This document shows positions 9,109 to 16,490 of a stretch of DNA of 20,770 bases, piece by piece; the stretch's first letter is position 1; each line of letters starts with the position of its first letter. The notes beneath the pieces were generated by a model. The model saw only the letters and a list, made by a program, of their open reading frames with translations. It was not told the origin of the DNA and made no database searches. This DNA is from Nitrosomonadales bacterium (GTDB lineage Bacteria; Pseudomonadota; Gammaproteobacteria; Burkholderiales; Gallionellaceae). The stretch is from the NCBI GenBank assembly GCA_016716325.1, contig JADJWO010000005.1:1-20770 (forward strand). The letters are read 5' to 3'. The translations under genes and the position numbers were made by a program.

Positions 9109-10068
9109 TTGTCCAACGCCCCATCCGAAATCACGCTCTCCGCGCGCAACCTGACGCGCAGCTTCGGCAACAGACAAGTGATCCGCGACGTATCCCTGCA
9201 ACTGAAGCGCGGCGAAGTGCTCGGCCTGCTCGGCCACAACGGCGCGGGGAAGAGCACCACGCTGCAGATGCTGACCGGCTGCCTGCTGCCCGGCAGCGGC
9301 ACGATCGAGATTTGCGGCATCGACCTGCAACAACGCCCGACGCTCGCGAAGATGCATATCGGCTACCTGCCGGAAACGCCGCCGCTATACCGCGAACTCA
9401 GTGTGGACGATTACCTGACCTTCGCGGCACGGCTGCGCGGCCTGCAGCGCGACGCTGTCGCCGATGCGCTGGCACAGACCCGGCAGCGCTGCGGCCTAGA
9501 GACGGTCGGCAGCAAGATCATCGGCACCCCGTCCAAGGGCTACCAGCAACGCGTCGGCATCGCGCAAGCCATCATCCACCGGCCGGCTGTGATCGTGCTG
9601 GACGAACCGACCGTCGGCCTCGACCCCGCGCAGATCCGCGATATCCGCAGCCTGATCCGCGAACTCGGCAACACGTACAGCGTGATCCTGTCCACCCACC
9701 TGCTCGGCGAAGTGGAAAACGTGTGCGACCGCGTGGAGATCATGCAACACGGCAGGCTCATCTACGGCGATACCAGCGCGCGCATGCAGCAGTACGGCAG
9801 CGTATCCGGCTTCACCGTCAGCCTGGGCAACCCGCCCGCCCTGGACGAATTGCAGGGCATCGCCGGCATCGCCAGCGTCGAACGGCTGTCCGACACCCGC
9901 TTCCGCGTGTTGCATGCGCCGGGAGAGAATCCCGGCAGCACGTTGCTTGCCCTGGCCGCGCAACATGGCTGGCAACTGGAACAGCTCACCCCGTTACAGA
10001 CCACGCTGGAAGAAGTGTTCGTCAAGATCACCGATGCCGAAAACGCCGCCACGGGAGACCGCCCATGA
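9109..10068 (+). CDS. ABC-2 transporter ATP-binding protein (GldA-like)
   Basis: This is a 319-residue ABC ATPase. It has Walker A GHNGAGKST (42-50), a Q-loop region GYLPETPPLYRELSV, an ABC signature of the form SKGYQQR (142-148), Walker B VIVLDEP (161-167) with the catalytic Glu, a D-loop GLDPAQ and the H-loop His at about 197. The non-canonical signature is usual in GldA/CcmA/NosF-type ATPases. The C-terminal extension (about 230-319) resembles the regulatory domain of that group. The start is TTG at 9109; no ATG lies near the N-terminal conserved strand, so TTG is the best choice. The stop overlaps the permease start (ATGA). Together with the next two genes it forms an exporter of unknown substrate; gliding is not implied. 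Confidence 0.9.
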   Translation: MSNAPSEITLSARNLTRSFGNRQVIRDVSLQLKRGEVLGLLGHNGAGKSTTLQMLTGCLLPGSGTIEICGIDLQQRPTLAKMHIGYLPETPPLYRELSVDDYLTFAARLRGLQRDAVADALAQTRQRCGLETVGSKIIGTPSKGYQQRVGIAQAIIHRPAVIVLDEPTVGLDPAQIRDIRSLIRELGNTYSVILSTHLLGEVENVCDRVEIMQHGRLIYGDTSARMQQYGSVSGFTVSLGNPPALDELQGIAGIASVERLSDTRFRVLHAPGENPGSTLLALAAQHGWQLEQLTPLQTTLEEVFVKITDAENAATGDRP

Positions 10069-10817
10069 TGCGCCTGATCACCTTGCTGGCGATGCGCGAA
10101 CTGCGCAGCCTGTTCGCCATGCCCTCGACCTGGTTCGTGCTCGCGGTGCTGCAATTCATCCTCGCCTGGTTCTTCCTGGCGCGGCTGGAGGCGTTCCTGG
10201 AGATCCAGCCGCAACTCGCCCAGCTCGCCAACCCGCCCGGCGCGACCGCCATGGTGGCCGCGCCGCTGTTCAATACCGTGGCGATACTGCTGATGATGCT
10301 GGTGCCGATGTTCACCATGCGCATGATCGCCGAGGAACGGCGCAGCCAGACGCTCACGCTGCTGCTGTCGGCGCCACTGTCGGGGCGGCATATCGTGCTC
10401 GGCAAATTCCTCGGACTGATGGCCTTCCTGACCATACTGATGGCCGGCGTGCCGTTGATGGTCTATACCCTGGCGCTCGGCACGCAGCTCGACCACGGCC
10501 TGCTGCTGAGCAACCTGCTCGGCCTGCTGCTGCTTTCCGCCTGCTATGTCGCGTTGGGACTGTACGTCTCCGCGCTGACCACGCAACCCGTCATCGCCGC
10601 CATCGGGGCGCTGGCGGTGCTGGCCGGCCTGTGGCTGGCCGACATCGGCGCGTCTGCGGAAGATTCGGTCTGGCACCTCACCTCGCCGTTCAGGCGCTTC
10701 GAGAGTTTCAATGCCGGCTTGCTGGACAGTGGCGATGTCGCCTTCTTCCTGCTGTTCACCGCCTTCTTCCTGCTGCTGACGATGAAGCGGCTGCACAACA
10801 ACCGCCTCTACGGATAA
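10065..10817 (+). CDS. ABC-2 family transporter permease (GldF-like)
   Basis: A 250-residue membrane protein with about six hydrophobic segments, including WFVLAVLQFILAWFFLA near the N-terminus and VAFFLLFTAFFLLLTM near the C-terminus. The MRMIAEERRSQTLTLLLSAPLSGRHIVLGKF stretch is the conserved cytoplasmic coupling region of ABC-2 permeases, written here as two adjoining blocks. The start ATG at 10065 overlaps the ATPase stop and is preceded by GGGAG at 10053-10057; a second ATG follows directly. It pairs with the upstream ATPase, and the gene downstream begins 3 bases after its stop. Confidence 0.9.
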   Translation: MMRLITLLAMRELRSLFAMPSTWFVLAVLQFILAWFFLARLEAFLEIQPQLAQLANPPGATAMVAAPLFNTVAILLMMLVPMFTMRMIAEERRSQTLTLLLSAPLSGRHIVLGKFLGLMAFLTILMAGVPLMVYTLALGTQLDHGLLLSNLLGLLLLSACYVALGLYVSALTTQPVIAAIGALAVLAGLWLADIGASAEDSVWHLTSPFRRFESFNAGLLDSGDVAFFLLFTAFFLLLTMKRLHNNRLYG

Positions 10818-10820
10818 GCC

Positions 10821-12170
10821 ATGCTGCGCAGATTCCTCACCACCCCGTCGTTGCGCAACCTGCTGTTCGTGTTGCTGCTGACCACGACCGTATCCGGGCT
10901 GGGTTACCTCGCCACGCGACACCATTTGCAGCGCGACGTCACGCAGAGCGCCATCAACAGCCTGGAGACCGGCAGCATCGAAGTGCTCGGGCAACTGGAC
11001 GGCCCGGTCAACATCACCGTGTACGCCACCGAACAGGACCCGCGCCTGGGCGACATCCGCAAGATCATCCGCGACTTCGTCTCGCTTTATCAGCGTTACA
11101 AAAAAAGACATCGAACTGGTGTTCATCGACCCGGTCAAGGAGGAACAGAAGGCGCGCGACGCGGGTATCCAGTTGAACGGCGAGATGGTGGTCGAGTACG
11201 CCGGGCGCAGCGAACACCTCACCCTGATCAACGAACAGACGCTCACCAGCGCGCTGCTGCGTCTGGCGCACAACCGTGACCAGATCGTGATGTATCTGGA
11301 CGGGCACGGCGAGCGCAAGCTCGACGGGCAGGCCAACCACGACCTGGGACTGGTCTTCGGCGCCAAGCTCGGGCAGAACGGCTTCCGCATCGGCAGCCTG
11401 AATCTGGCGCTGGCGCAGGAAGTGCCGGACAACGCCGGCGTCGTGGTCGTCACCCAACCGCAGGTCGATCTGATGCCCGGCGAAACGGACAAGCTGATGC
11501 GCTATGTCGAGCGCGGCGGCAACCTGCTCTGGCTGGCGGATGCCGGGCCGTTGCGCGGACTGGAACCGCTCGCCGAAAGGCTCGGCCTGCTGTTGCCGCC
11601 CGGCATTGTGATCGACCCGTCCGCCACCGAAATGAATGCGCCCGCTTCGTGGTCGCTCGGCGCAGCCTATACGCCGCACCCCGTCACGCGCGACTTCAAC
11701 CTGATCACCGCATTCCCGGAAGCACGTCCGCTGGCCTGGAACGAGGACGACGAATGGCAACGCCACGTGCTGCTGGAAGTCGCGCCGCGCGGATGGGTGA
11801 GCCGCTACCCGAAACCGGGCAAGCCGGCTTTCGACAAACGGCACGACACCCCCGGCCCCGTTGTCATCGCACTGTCCCTGCAACGCGACGTCAACGATCG
11901 CGAGCAGCGCATCGTGGTGGTCGGCAACGGCGCGTTCTCGCCAACAGCTTCGCCGGCAACGGCGGCAACGTCGACCTGGGCGTGAACATGGTGAACTGGC
12001 TATCCAGCGACGAGCATCTCATCACGCTGCAACCGCGCGCCATAAAAGACGGCGACCTCGCGCTCAGCAAGACGCAACTCACCGTCATCAGTGTCGGCTT
12101 CCTGCTGATCGTGCCGTTGCTGCTGGCAGGCGTGGGCGCATCCATCTGGTGGCGCCGCCGCAAGAACTGA
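10821..12170 (+). CDS. GldG-family ABC transporter auxiliary protein, two frame breaks
   Basis: Joined across two breaks, this gives about 449 residues. There is an N-terminal membrane anchor (NLLFVLLLTTTVSGLGYLA), an extracytoplasmic GldG/DUF4350-type domain with NITVYATEQDPRL and QIVMYLDGHGER, and a C-terminal membrane helix (VISVGFLLIVPLLLAGVGA) followed by a basic WWRRRKN tail. The first break is at a run of seven A (11100-11106), where six would keep the frame; the second is near 11938, where a C is missing before TCGCCAACAGC. The changes are +1 and -1, giving a normal total length. This is the auxiliary subunit of the GldA/GldF transporter. In related clusters a DUF4340 gene often follows; none is seen here. 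Confidence 0.87.
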
Positions 12171-12386
12171 AAAGCGATTCATCCACGAAAACCACAAAAA
12201 TTTGCATGGGTATTGCCGGGCAATCAGGGGAAACAAATGATTCATCGCCCGGCATAGCCGGGCGATGGCGAACCTGGTCCCTTGGCGCCATCGCTTTCCA
12301 CGCGCTCATAATTTCGAGCCTTTCGTGTTTTTAGTGGACACCGTTTTTTGACATGATGAATTCACCGGACCACCAGCCCTGAAATC
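12171..12386. other. intergenic region with degenerate inverted repeats and a hairpin
   Basis: No gene is seen. TCCACGAAAACCAC (from 12182) and TTTCGTGTTTTTAGTGGA (12321-12338) are imperfect inverted copies of the same CACGAAA-type motif as the ispE-lolB minisatellite. Between them is a perfect 11-bp stem, CATCGCCCGGC (12243-12253) and GCCGGGCGATG (12257-12267), with an ATA loop. There is no T run, so it is not a typical terminator. A TTGACA at 12348-12353 could be a -35 box of the original mutM promoter, but no good -10 follows. Confidence 0.6.
12243..12267. repeat. 11-bp perfect hairpin with 3-base loop
   Basis: CATCGCCCGGC pairs exactly with GCCGGGCGATG around ATA, 73 bases past the gldG stop. 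It lacks a T tract on both strands. It may stabilise the 3' end of the ABC operon mRNA or be part of the surrounding repeat. Confidence 0.75.
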
Positions 12387-12410
12387 ATGCCCGAACTGCC
12401 CGAAGTAGAA
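12387..12410 (+). repeat. attL: displaced original 5' end of mutM
   Basis: ATG CCC GAA CTG CCC GAA GTA GAA encodes MPELPEVE, the universal MutM N-terminus, then runs into element sequence (MAYIMNQIVTA and stop at 12446). The 11 bases CCCGAAGTAGA (12399-12409) are identical to 19673-19683 at the right end and must contain the crossover. The copy left of the core is the chromosomal one, now cut off from the rest of mutM. Confidence 0.9.
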
Positions 12411-12465
12411 ATGGCATACATTATGAATCAAATAGTTACAGCATAAATAATACTTACTTGCTTTT

Positions 12466-12485
12466 AATGTAACCAGTTTGTAACT
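12466..12485 (+). promoter_or_regulatory. putative left arm-type integrase sites
   Basis: AATGTAACC (12466-12474) and TTTGTAACT (12477-12485) are spaced 11 bases apart, one helical turn. The same pair, as two exact TTTGTAACC copies at the same spacing, lies near the right end. A further inverted TGTAACTATT is at 12431-12440. Paired direct repeats near both att sites are typical arm-binding sites of tyrosine integrases. Confidence 0.55.
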
Positions 12486-12496
12486 GCGTTTGCTCA

Positions 12497-12607
12497 ATGC
12501 AGCACTCCCCAAAAAGAAAAATCGCCGGACTATCTCTAGCGGCGGCGGGCTGCTTTATTGCCTTTATCGTCTTACTGATTGCGCTTCCTGATAGCGTTCA
12601 GATTTAA
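12497..12607 (+). CDS. possible 36-aa single-span membrane protein
   Basis: An ATG at 12497 opens a 36-codon frame ending TAA at 12605. The product begins MQHSPKRKIAG, with a basic patch, then a hydrophobic stretch of about 20 residues (LSLAAAGCFIAFIVLLIALP) and a short DSVQI tail. This is the layout of a small inner-membrane protein with its N-terminus inside. It lies between the left arm-type sites and the leftmost - strand gene, overlapping the latter's 3' end. No ribosome site is visible, and I know no family for it. It may be chance. Confidence 0.25.
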   Translation: MQHSPKRKIAGLSLAAAGCFIAFIVLLIALPDSVQI

Positions 12608-12712
12608 CCAAGGGAGATTTAAGGCAAGGCGTTTGATAAACGACTCAAGCGCATTATTGCTTTGGCTTGGTCGTTGCTCCAGTTCCGTGATGCGTTGTTT
12701 AAGCGTTGCCAT
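12572..12712 (-). CDS. 46-aa hypothetical protein with coiled-coil start
   Basis: The ATG at 12712 lies inside the 3' end of the upstream gene with a 14-base overlap (ATGGCAACGCTTAA), the same junction type as at the two preceding genes. The product MATLKQRITELEQRPSQ... begins with a heptad-like QRITELEQR helix and ends in a basic RKRNQ tail. The N-terminus resembles that of the 81-aa gene before it (MATIEQRITTLESRRK). It is the last gene of the nuclease module. Function is unknown; it may be a decayed duplicate of its neighbour. Confidence 0.5.
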   Translation of the reverse strand: MATLKQRITELEQRPSQSNNALESFIKRLALNLPWLNLNAIRKRNQ

Positions 12713-12944
12713 ATTGTTTCTCCAGTTTGCGAATATAGTCCGAATGCTTGATTTCGCTACCATCCCCACGCCTTGCCAGTATTTCAGCGAAGAGGCGCGG
12801 ATATTCTGCGGTTTGAAAATCTGTCTTTTGTTGAAGTTCCATCCATTCACTTTCTGACACTGACGGTCTTGGCTTTTGCATCTTCACCACTTCCGGTTTG
12901 CGCCTGCTTTCCAGTGTAGTAATTCGCTGTTCAATCGTGGCCAT
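12699..12944 (-). CDS. 81-aa hypothetical protein, coiled-coil N-terminus
   Basis: The ATG at 12944 overlaps the end of the DUF5681 gene by 14 bases, and GAGGGG lies a few bases upstream as a ribosome site. The product has a QRITTLESRRK helix (residues 6-16), a basic stretch, then a second helical half, LFAEILARRGDGSEIKHSD, and ends LEKQYGNA. I recognise no domain. The RITxLE segment also appears at the C-terminus of the preceding protein and at the start of the next, so the three may interact through it. It is probably part of the same transcript as the nuclease. Confidence 0.6.
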   Translation of the reverse strand: MATIEQRITTLESRRKPEVVKMQKPRPSVSESEWMELQQKTDFQTAEYPRLFAEILARRGDGSEIKHSDYIRKLEKQYGNA

Positions 12945-13362
12945 TTTTCATCCCCTCCAATGCCGTGATGCGGGCGGTTAGTTCGTCAATTTCTTTAATC
13001 CGTGCCAGTGCGCCCAATCCAGTCAGCAGCGCAGCCCCTTGGCTTGGTGCAAGCGTTCCAGCGGCTACGGCTTGGACTATCGCCACACCTTGCGCGGTTA
13101 TGCTTTCACCATCGGGCAGGGATAGGGCTACAGGCTGTTCGATTGCCTTCACCGGGGGCAATACTCGTTCCAGTAACAGGCGGGCGGCTTGTGCGTCCCC
13201 ATCCTTCGCCTTGACCACCAGTTGCGTGATTATCTCGGGCAGGTGTTCGGCTATGCTGTTGCGCAGCTTTGTGACTTCACCCAATCCCGGCGGCCTTCCG
13301 TTTGGGTTGCCTGATTCGCCCGCTTTCCACTTGCCGCGCTTTTTCTTTTCAATAGTTGCCAT
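12931..13362 (-). CDS. DUF5681-domain phage-associated protein
   Basis: The ATG at 13362 has a strong AGGAAGGA site upstream and overlaps the nuclease stop by 14 bases. A TTG eight codons earlier is less likely. The 143-residue product has the N-terminal motif KWKAGESGNPNGRPPG (about residues 11-26), the hallmark of DUF5681, a family found in phages and prophages, often close to terminase genes. The middle, LPEIITQLVVKAKDGDAQAA, is helical. The C-terminal half is Ala/Gly-rich and ends ELTARITALEGMKNGHD, a short coiled-coil segment. By context it may help DNA recognition or packaging, but that is inference. No ATPase or nuclease motif is present. Confidence 0.8.
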   Translation of the reverse strand: MATIEKKKRGKWKAGESGNPNGRPPGLGEVTKLRNSIAEHLPEIITQLVVKAKDGDAQAARLLLERVLPPVKAIEQPVALSLPDGESITAQGVAIVQAVAAGTLAPSQGAALLTGLGALARIKEIDELTARITALEGMKNGHD

Positions 13363-13732
13363 ATTGTTTCCTTCCTGCTTTATCAAGTTCCTGCATCACG
13401 TCCCGGCAATCACGCGCCATGAATGCCACGCCACCAGCAAGGCGGATGCGTTCAAGGAAAATGGTTTGCTCGGGTCTTAACCTTCCCTTGGCGGCCTTCA
13501 CTTCCACGCCCAGCAATCGCCCATCCTTTAGCTGTCCCAGCACGTCCGGGCAACCCTTCCACCCGAAGCGCACAAACCGCTTGCCGATTCTCACCGCGCC
13601 ACTGTTCATCCGCTCCACCCATGCCACCGCAGGATGCGCACTTAACGCCTTCAAAACTTCCACCAGCGCGGCGGCTTCCGGTCGGTCATTCTTTCGCACC
13701 ACGGGCAGGGCATCACCTAGTAAGTCATTCAT
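13349..13732 (-). CDS. VRR-NUC domain nuclease
   Basis: The ATG at 13732 gives 127 residues; a GTG at 13741 would add three. Neither has a good ribosome site. The PD-(D/E)XK core is visible: an early Glu (AWVERMNSG, about 40), GCPDVLG (Asp about 63), GVEVKAAKGRLRPEQ (Glu 77, Lys 79, Gln 89) and a C-terminal helix. This matches the VRR-NUC family, small nucleases common in phages and often near primase-helicase genes, likely acting on branched or structured DNA during replication. It follows the primase-helicase after a repeat-rich 160-base spacer. The 3' end overlaps the DUF5681 start by 14 bases. Confidence 0.87.
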   Translation of the reverse strand: MNDLLGDALPVVRKNDRPEAAALVEVLKALSAHPAVAWVERMNSGAVRIGKRFVRFGWKGCPDVLGQLKDGRLLGVEVKAAKGRLRPEQTIFLERIRLAGGVAFMARDCRDVMQELDKAGRKQYGNY

Positions 13733-13762
13733 GCTATGCACCAGTGAAAGCCAATAGGCACG

Positions 13763-13888
13763 GCTTCCCCCGCTTCCCGCTTCGCCCGTTTCGCTTGTTT
13801 TCGGTTCAAACGGGAAATGCCCTTACCCGCTTCCCGCTTCCCCTTTCCCCCTATAGGGAAGGGGGCGGAACGGGTGTTGTGAAACGGG
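13763..13888. repeat. GCTTCCC repeats and hairpin between primase and nuclease genes
   Basis: The 15-bp repeat CCCGCTTCCCGCTTC occurs at 13769-13783 and 13826-13840. Each is built from 7-base GCTTCCC units, with more degenerate copies alongside. CCCCTTTCCC (13840-13849) pairs with GGGAAGGGGG (13856-13865), with one G-T pair, around CCTATA. Inverted CCCGTTTC (about 13785-13792) and GAAACGGG (13881-13888) bracket the block. No T run supports a terminator. The arrangement could be a replication origin or regulatory region. Confidence 0.6.
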
Positions 13889-13892
13889 GGGG

Positions 13893-15875
13893 TTATTTGT
13901 CCCATAACCAATCCCCTTTCATGGCAAGGAAGCCACGCTCCACCAGTCCCGTAATTGCTACCTTGGCGCGTGATGTTTTGTGCTTGGCATCGGCGGGTAT
14001 GCGCTCGGCAACAATCGCCACGGCATCGGTGTATTGAATGCACGGCCTGCCTTGTGGCGCGCCTTCCTTGCCAGTGTGCGGCGATTTGCGCAGGGCTTCG
14101 CCGATTGCTTCGTTTGCAATCTTTTGGTTACTTCGCAGCGTTGGTCTTTTGGCTTGCTTGATTGCTTCCGCCGATTCATCCGGCACGGCCACGCATGAAG
14201 TGATTTCGTCGCCTTCGTCATCAATGCCCACCGGCACAATTTCCAGCTTGAACGGGTGCGCATCGCCGGTCACGTCATCCTTGCACTTGGCCACGCTCCA
14301 CGCCTTGCGGTTGTCGGTCGCAGTGACTTCAATCGCACCATCAAGCGCAGCATATAAACTCGAATGCCCGCGCAGTCCCTTCGTGGCGTCCTTGCCCGTG
14401 TGATGCACCAGCAACACCAGCCCACCGGTCAGGCTTTGCAGTTGCTTGGCGGCGGCGATAAGGTTGCCCATATCCACGCTTGAATTTTCATCGGCTCCAG
14501 GTGCGGCACGGTTCAAGGTGTCGAGTATCACCAGCCCACTCGCACCACCACCGGCAATCACCGCCTTGGCCAGTTCGGGCACGTCATCACTCAGCAGGTC
14601 GAAAGGTTGCGTAATGAATCGCAGCGCATCGGGCACGGGCTTGTTGTGATGTAGGCTCCACGCCTTTACACGCTTACCTATTCCGGCTTCACCCTCAAGG
14701 CAAACGTATGTCACCGGGCATTGAGTAACACGGCGGCCAAACCATTCATAATCACCACCGGCAACAGCGGCGGCAATATCCAGCATCAGAAAACTTTTCC
14801 CGCTTCCGCTTGCTCCAAACAATGCGGCCAGCCCTTCCACCGGCAACACGCCACGCACCATCCAGCGCATCGGCGGGGCGTTGCATAGGTCAGCACCAGA
14901 CAACAGCTTGAAACGCATCACGGGGGCTTGTGGGCGTTGCAACAGGTCAGACAATGCACCAGTGCCAAACTCTTGCGCGTAATCGTTTGCGTCATAGTTG
15001 CCGGGCTTGTCATCGGGCATCGCTACAGACTGGCCAGCAACAGCGGCGGCAATCTTTCCGGCATCGGCTTCCTTGCCACGGTCAGACACTAACACCAAAC
15101 CAGCGGCGGGGTATTTGTCGCGCAGCACCTTGGCCACGGTCATCATGCGCCCGGCTCCAAAACAAACCACGGCAGCGGCTCCCGTTGCTTTATGGATTGC
15201 CCACGCTTGCCCGATTCCTTCCACGATATAGGCGCGGTCGGTTATCTCGCCCACGGTGAAAAATCCATCATTGAACGATGCGCCCGGCATGTTCAATTTG
15301 TCACCACCATCAGGCGGAATGAATTGCAGGGTTTGCAGGTCGTTACCGCTCCAGCATGGAACCGCCAGATAACCCGCAACATTCTGGCCACGGATAATCA
15401 GCGGCGGCGCACTGGCCGGATAAACTCGCAACCCGTCCGGCTTGCCTTGCTTGCGATGTATATATGCTTCGGCAGGTGTCGCAGGTATGCAGCGTTCCCA
15501 AACTTGCACGGCGTTACCACTTGCGGCCTGTTTAACGGGCTTTTGAGCGGTTATTTTTGCCTTGGCTATGGGTAGGGTATGGCGGCTTCCGTTTATTCCC
15601 TTGGCGCGTGATTTGCTCGGGTCTTTCCATCCTTGCGCGAAGGCCATTCCGTAAAGTGTCGCAGGTGTCACCGCTCCAGATTCATCAAACGATTTCCAGA
15701 CTGTGCGGCATTCATTCTCACCGGCATAATTCCCGGCGGATGCGCTCCAGTTGTGGAAGTCATCAAAGTCTAATCCGGCAGACTTCGCGGCCATGCCAGC
15801 ACGCACCCACTCATCACGGGCGCACCCTGCATCAATATGGTGAAGCGCATCGGCAGCGCGTTCGATTTCGGTCAT
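13893..15875 (-). CDS. replicative primase-helicase (PriCT_2, TOPRIM, AAA)
   Basis: A 660-residue protein with three recognisable parts. Residues about 5-65 (ALHHIDAGCARDEW, KSAGLDFDDFHNWS, ECRTVWKSF) fit the PriCT_2 domain. Residues about 140-310 form a TOPRIM-type primase region, with the glutamate in YIVEG (219) and acidic residues at LVLVSDRG (265) and PDD. Residues about 345-500 are a RecA/RepA-like hexameric helicase: Walker A GASGSGKS (354-361), Walker B GLVILDTL (Asp 452) and LVHHTGKD (about 489-496). The C-terminus carries a winged-helix-like tail. Such fusions start and drive replication of satellites and plasmids. ATG at 15875 overlaps the upstream stop (ATGA), so translation is coupled. 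Confidence 0.88.
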   Translation of the reverse strand: MTEIERAADALHHIDAGCARDEWVRAGMAAKSAGLDFDDFHNWSASAGNYAGENECRTVWKSFDESGAVTPATLYGMAFAQGWKDPSKSRAKGINGSRHTLPIAKAKITAQKPVKQAASGNAVQVWERCIPATPAEAYIHRKQGKPDGLRVYPASAPPLIIRGQNVAGYLAVPCWSGNDLQTLQFIPPDGGDKLNMPGASFNDGFFTVGEITDRAYIVEGIGQAWAIHKATGAAAVVCFGAGRMMTVAKVLRDKYPAAGLVLVSDRGKEADAGKIAAAVAGQSVAMPDDKPGNYDANDYAQEFGTGALSDLLQRPQAPVMRFKLLSGADLCNAPPMRWMVRGVLPVEGLAALFGASGSGKSFLMLDIAAAVAGGDYEWFGRRVTQCPVTYVCLEGEAGIGKRVKAWSLHHNKPVPDALRFITQPFDLLSDDVPELAKAVIAGGGASGLVILDTLNRAAPGADENSSVDMGNLIAAAKQLQSLTGGLVLLVHHTGKDATKGLRGHSSLYAALDGAIEVTATDNRKAWSVAKCKDDVTGDAHPFKLEIVPVGIDDEGDEITSCVAVPDESAEAIKQAKRPTLRSNQKIANEAIGEALRKSPHTGKEGAPQGRPCIQYTDAVAIVAERIPADAKHKTSRAKVAITGLVERGFLAMKGDWLWDK

Positions 15876-16210
15876 AGCGCACCCCCACCAAACACGGCCT
15901 GAATAACTTTCGGCGGCAGGAAATAACGGCTAATCGTGCGGGTCGGGCATTCAGGCGATGGTGCGGAAAGGTCAAACGATTCCACCGGCCAGCCAAGTTC
16001 TTTCAAGGTGAAAATCACGGCAGATAATCGCCAGCTTCCGGTTATCTGTTCAAACTCAGGATGCGTGAAACTTTGCGCGTTCAACATCAAGGCAAGGCAG
16101 CGCGCAGGAAGGGTGTTCGGGCTTGGGTAAATCGGGTTAAAATCCGGCTCAGGCAAAAATGATGTTTGCTTAAACCCGGATGATGCTTGGCGGCTGTCCG
16201 GGTTTATCAT
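15872..16210 (-). CDS. HTH_39-like small DNA-binding protein
   Basis: The ATG at 16210 overlaps the TGA of the AlpA-like gene (ATGA), and its own TGA overlaps the primase start in the same way. The 112-residue product has an unstructured N-terminus, then ARCLALMLNAQSFTHPEFEQ and GSWRLSAVIFTLKELGWPVES (about 43-83). This is the spacing of the helix-turn-helix family PF14090, found in phage and island genes. A longer reading from 16258 would overlap the upstream gene by 52 bases and is less likely. Two ATGA overlaps in a row place it in one tightly coupled operon. It may regulate the module or help replication initiation. Confidence 0.7.
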   Translation of the reverse strand: MINPDSRQASSGFKQTSFLPEPDFNPIYPSPNTLPARCLALMLNAQSFTHPEFEQITGSWRLSAVIFTLKELGWPVESFDLSAPSPECPTRTISRYFLPPKVIQAVFGGGAL

Positions 16211-16449
16211 TTTGCGCACTCCCCATTCAGCAGGGCGCGTATGCCAGCAACACTCCACGCAAGGCGGCCACTAATTCGCACTGGGCGCAGCGCACCATTT
16301 TCCAAACACGCCCACGCCCGCAATGTTTGCGGCTGTCTGTTCAGGTAATAAGCGGCGGCATCAGTTGGAACGGTGGGGCGGGTTACTTGCTCCAGCGGGG
16401 GATATACCGGCAGGGAATGCGCGGCGGATGATTGAACGGATTGCATCAT
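16207..16449 (-). CDS. AlpA/excisionase-like HTH protein
   Basis: An 80-residue protein starting ATGATG at 16449 with AGAGGAA upstream (+ strand TTCCTCT at about 16453-16459). Residues about 27-75, VPTDAAAYYLNRQPQTLRAW then RPVRISGRLAWSVAGIRALL, match the winged MerR/AlpA-type fold, including the conserved RLAW wing. In P4-like and other islands such proteins activate integrase or act as excisionase. It opens the replication module just downstream of a terminator and an inverted-repeat region, so it may start a new transcript. Confidence 0.75.
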   Translation of the reverse strand: MMQSVQSSAAHSLPVYPPLEQVTRPTVPTDAAAYYLNRQPQTLRAWACLENGALRPVRISGRLAWSVAGIRALLNGECAK

Positions 16450-16490
16450 GGGTTCCTCTTTTTTAAGTTTCGAGGATTGCCATTTAAGTA

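Noticed and set aside
8496..10817. A 773-codon + strand frame over the TPR gene and ABC operon
   Set aside because: It runs antisense to the TPR gene and out of frame through the ATPase, joining the real frame only in the permease. The translation is Arg/Pro-rich noise typical of GC-rich shadows.
11095..11110. Programmed frameshift at the seven-A run in the GldG gene
   Set aside because: A slippery A run is suggestive, but the same gene has a second break without such a run and many neighbours show similar single-base breaks. An indel error is simpler.
9762..11492. A 576-codon - strand frame opposite the ABC operon
   Set aside because: It is antisense to three well-supported genes and full of Gln/His/Glu runs; no family features.
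12387..12446. A 19-codon peptide (MPELPEVEMAYIMNQIVTA) as a real gene
   Set aside because: It is the stranded start of mutM running into element DNA at attL. Nothing suggests selection for the peptide.
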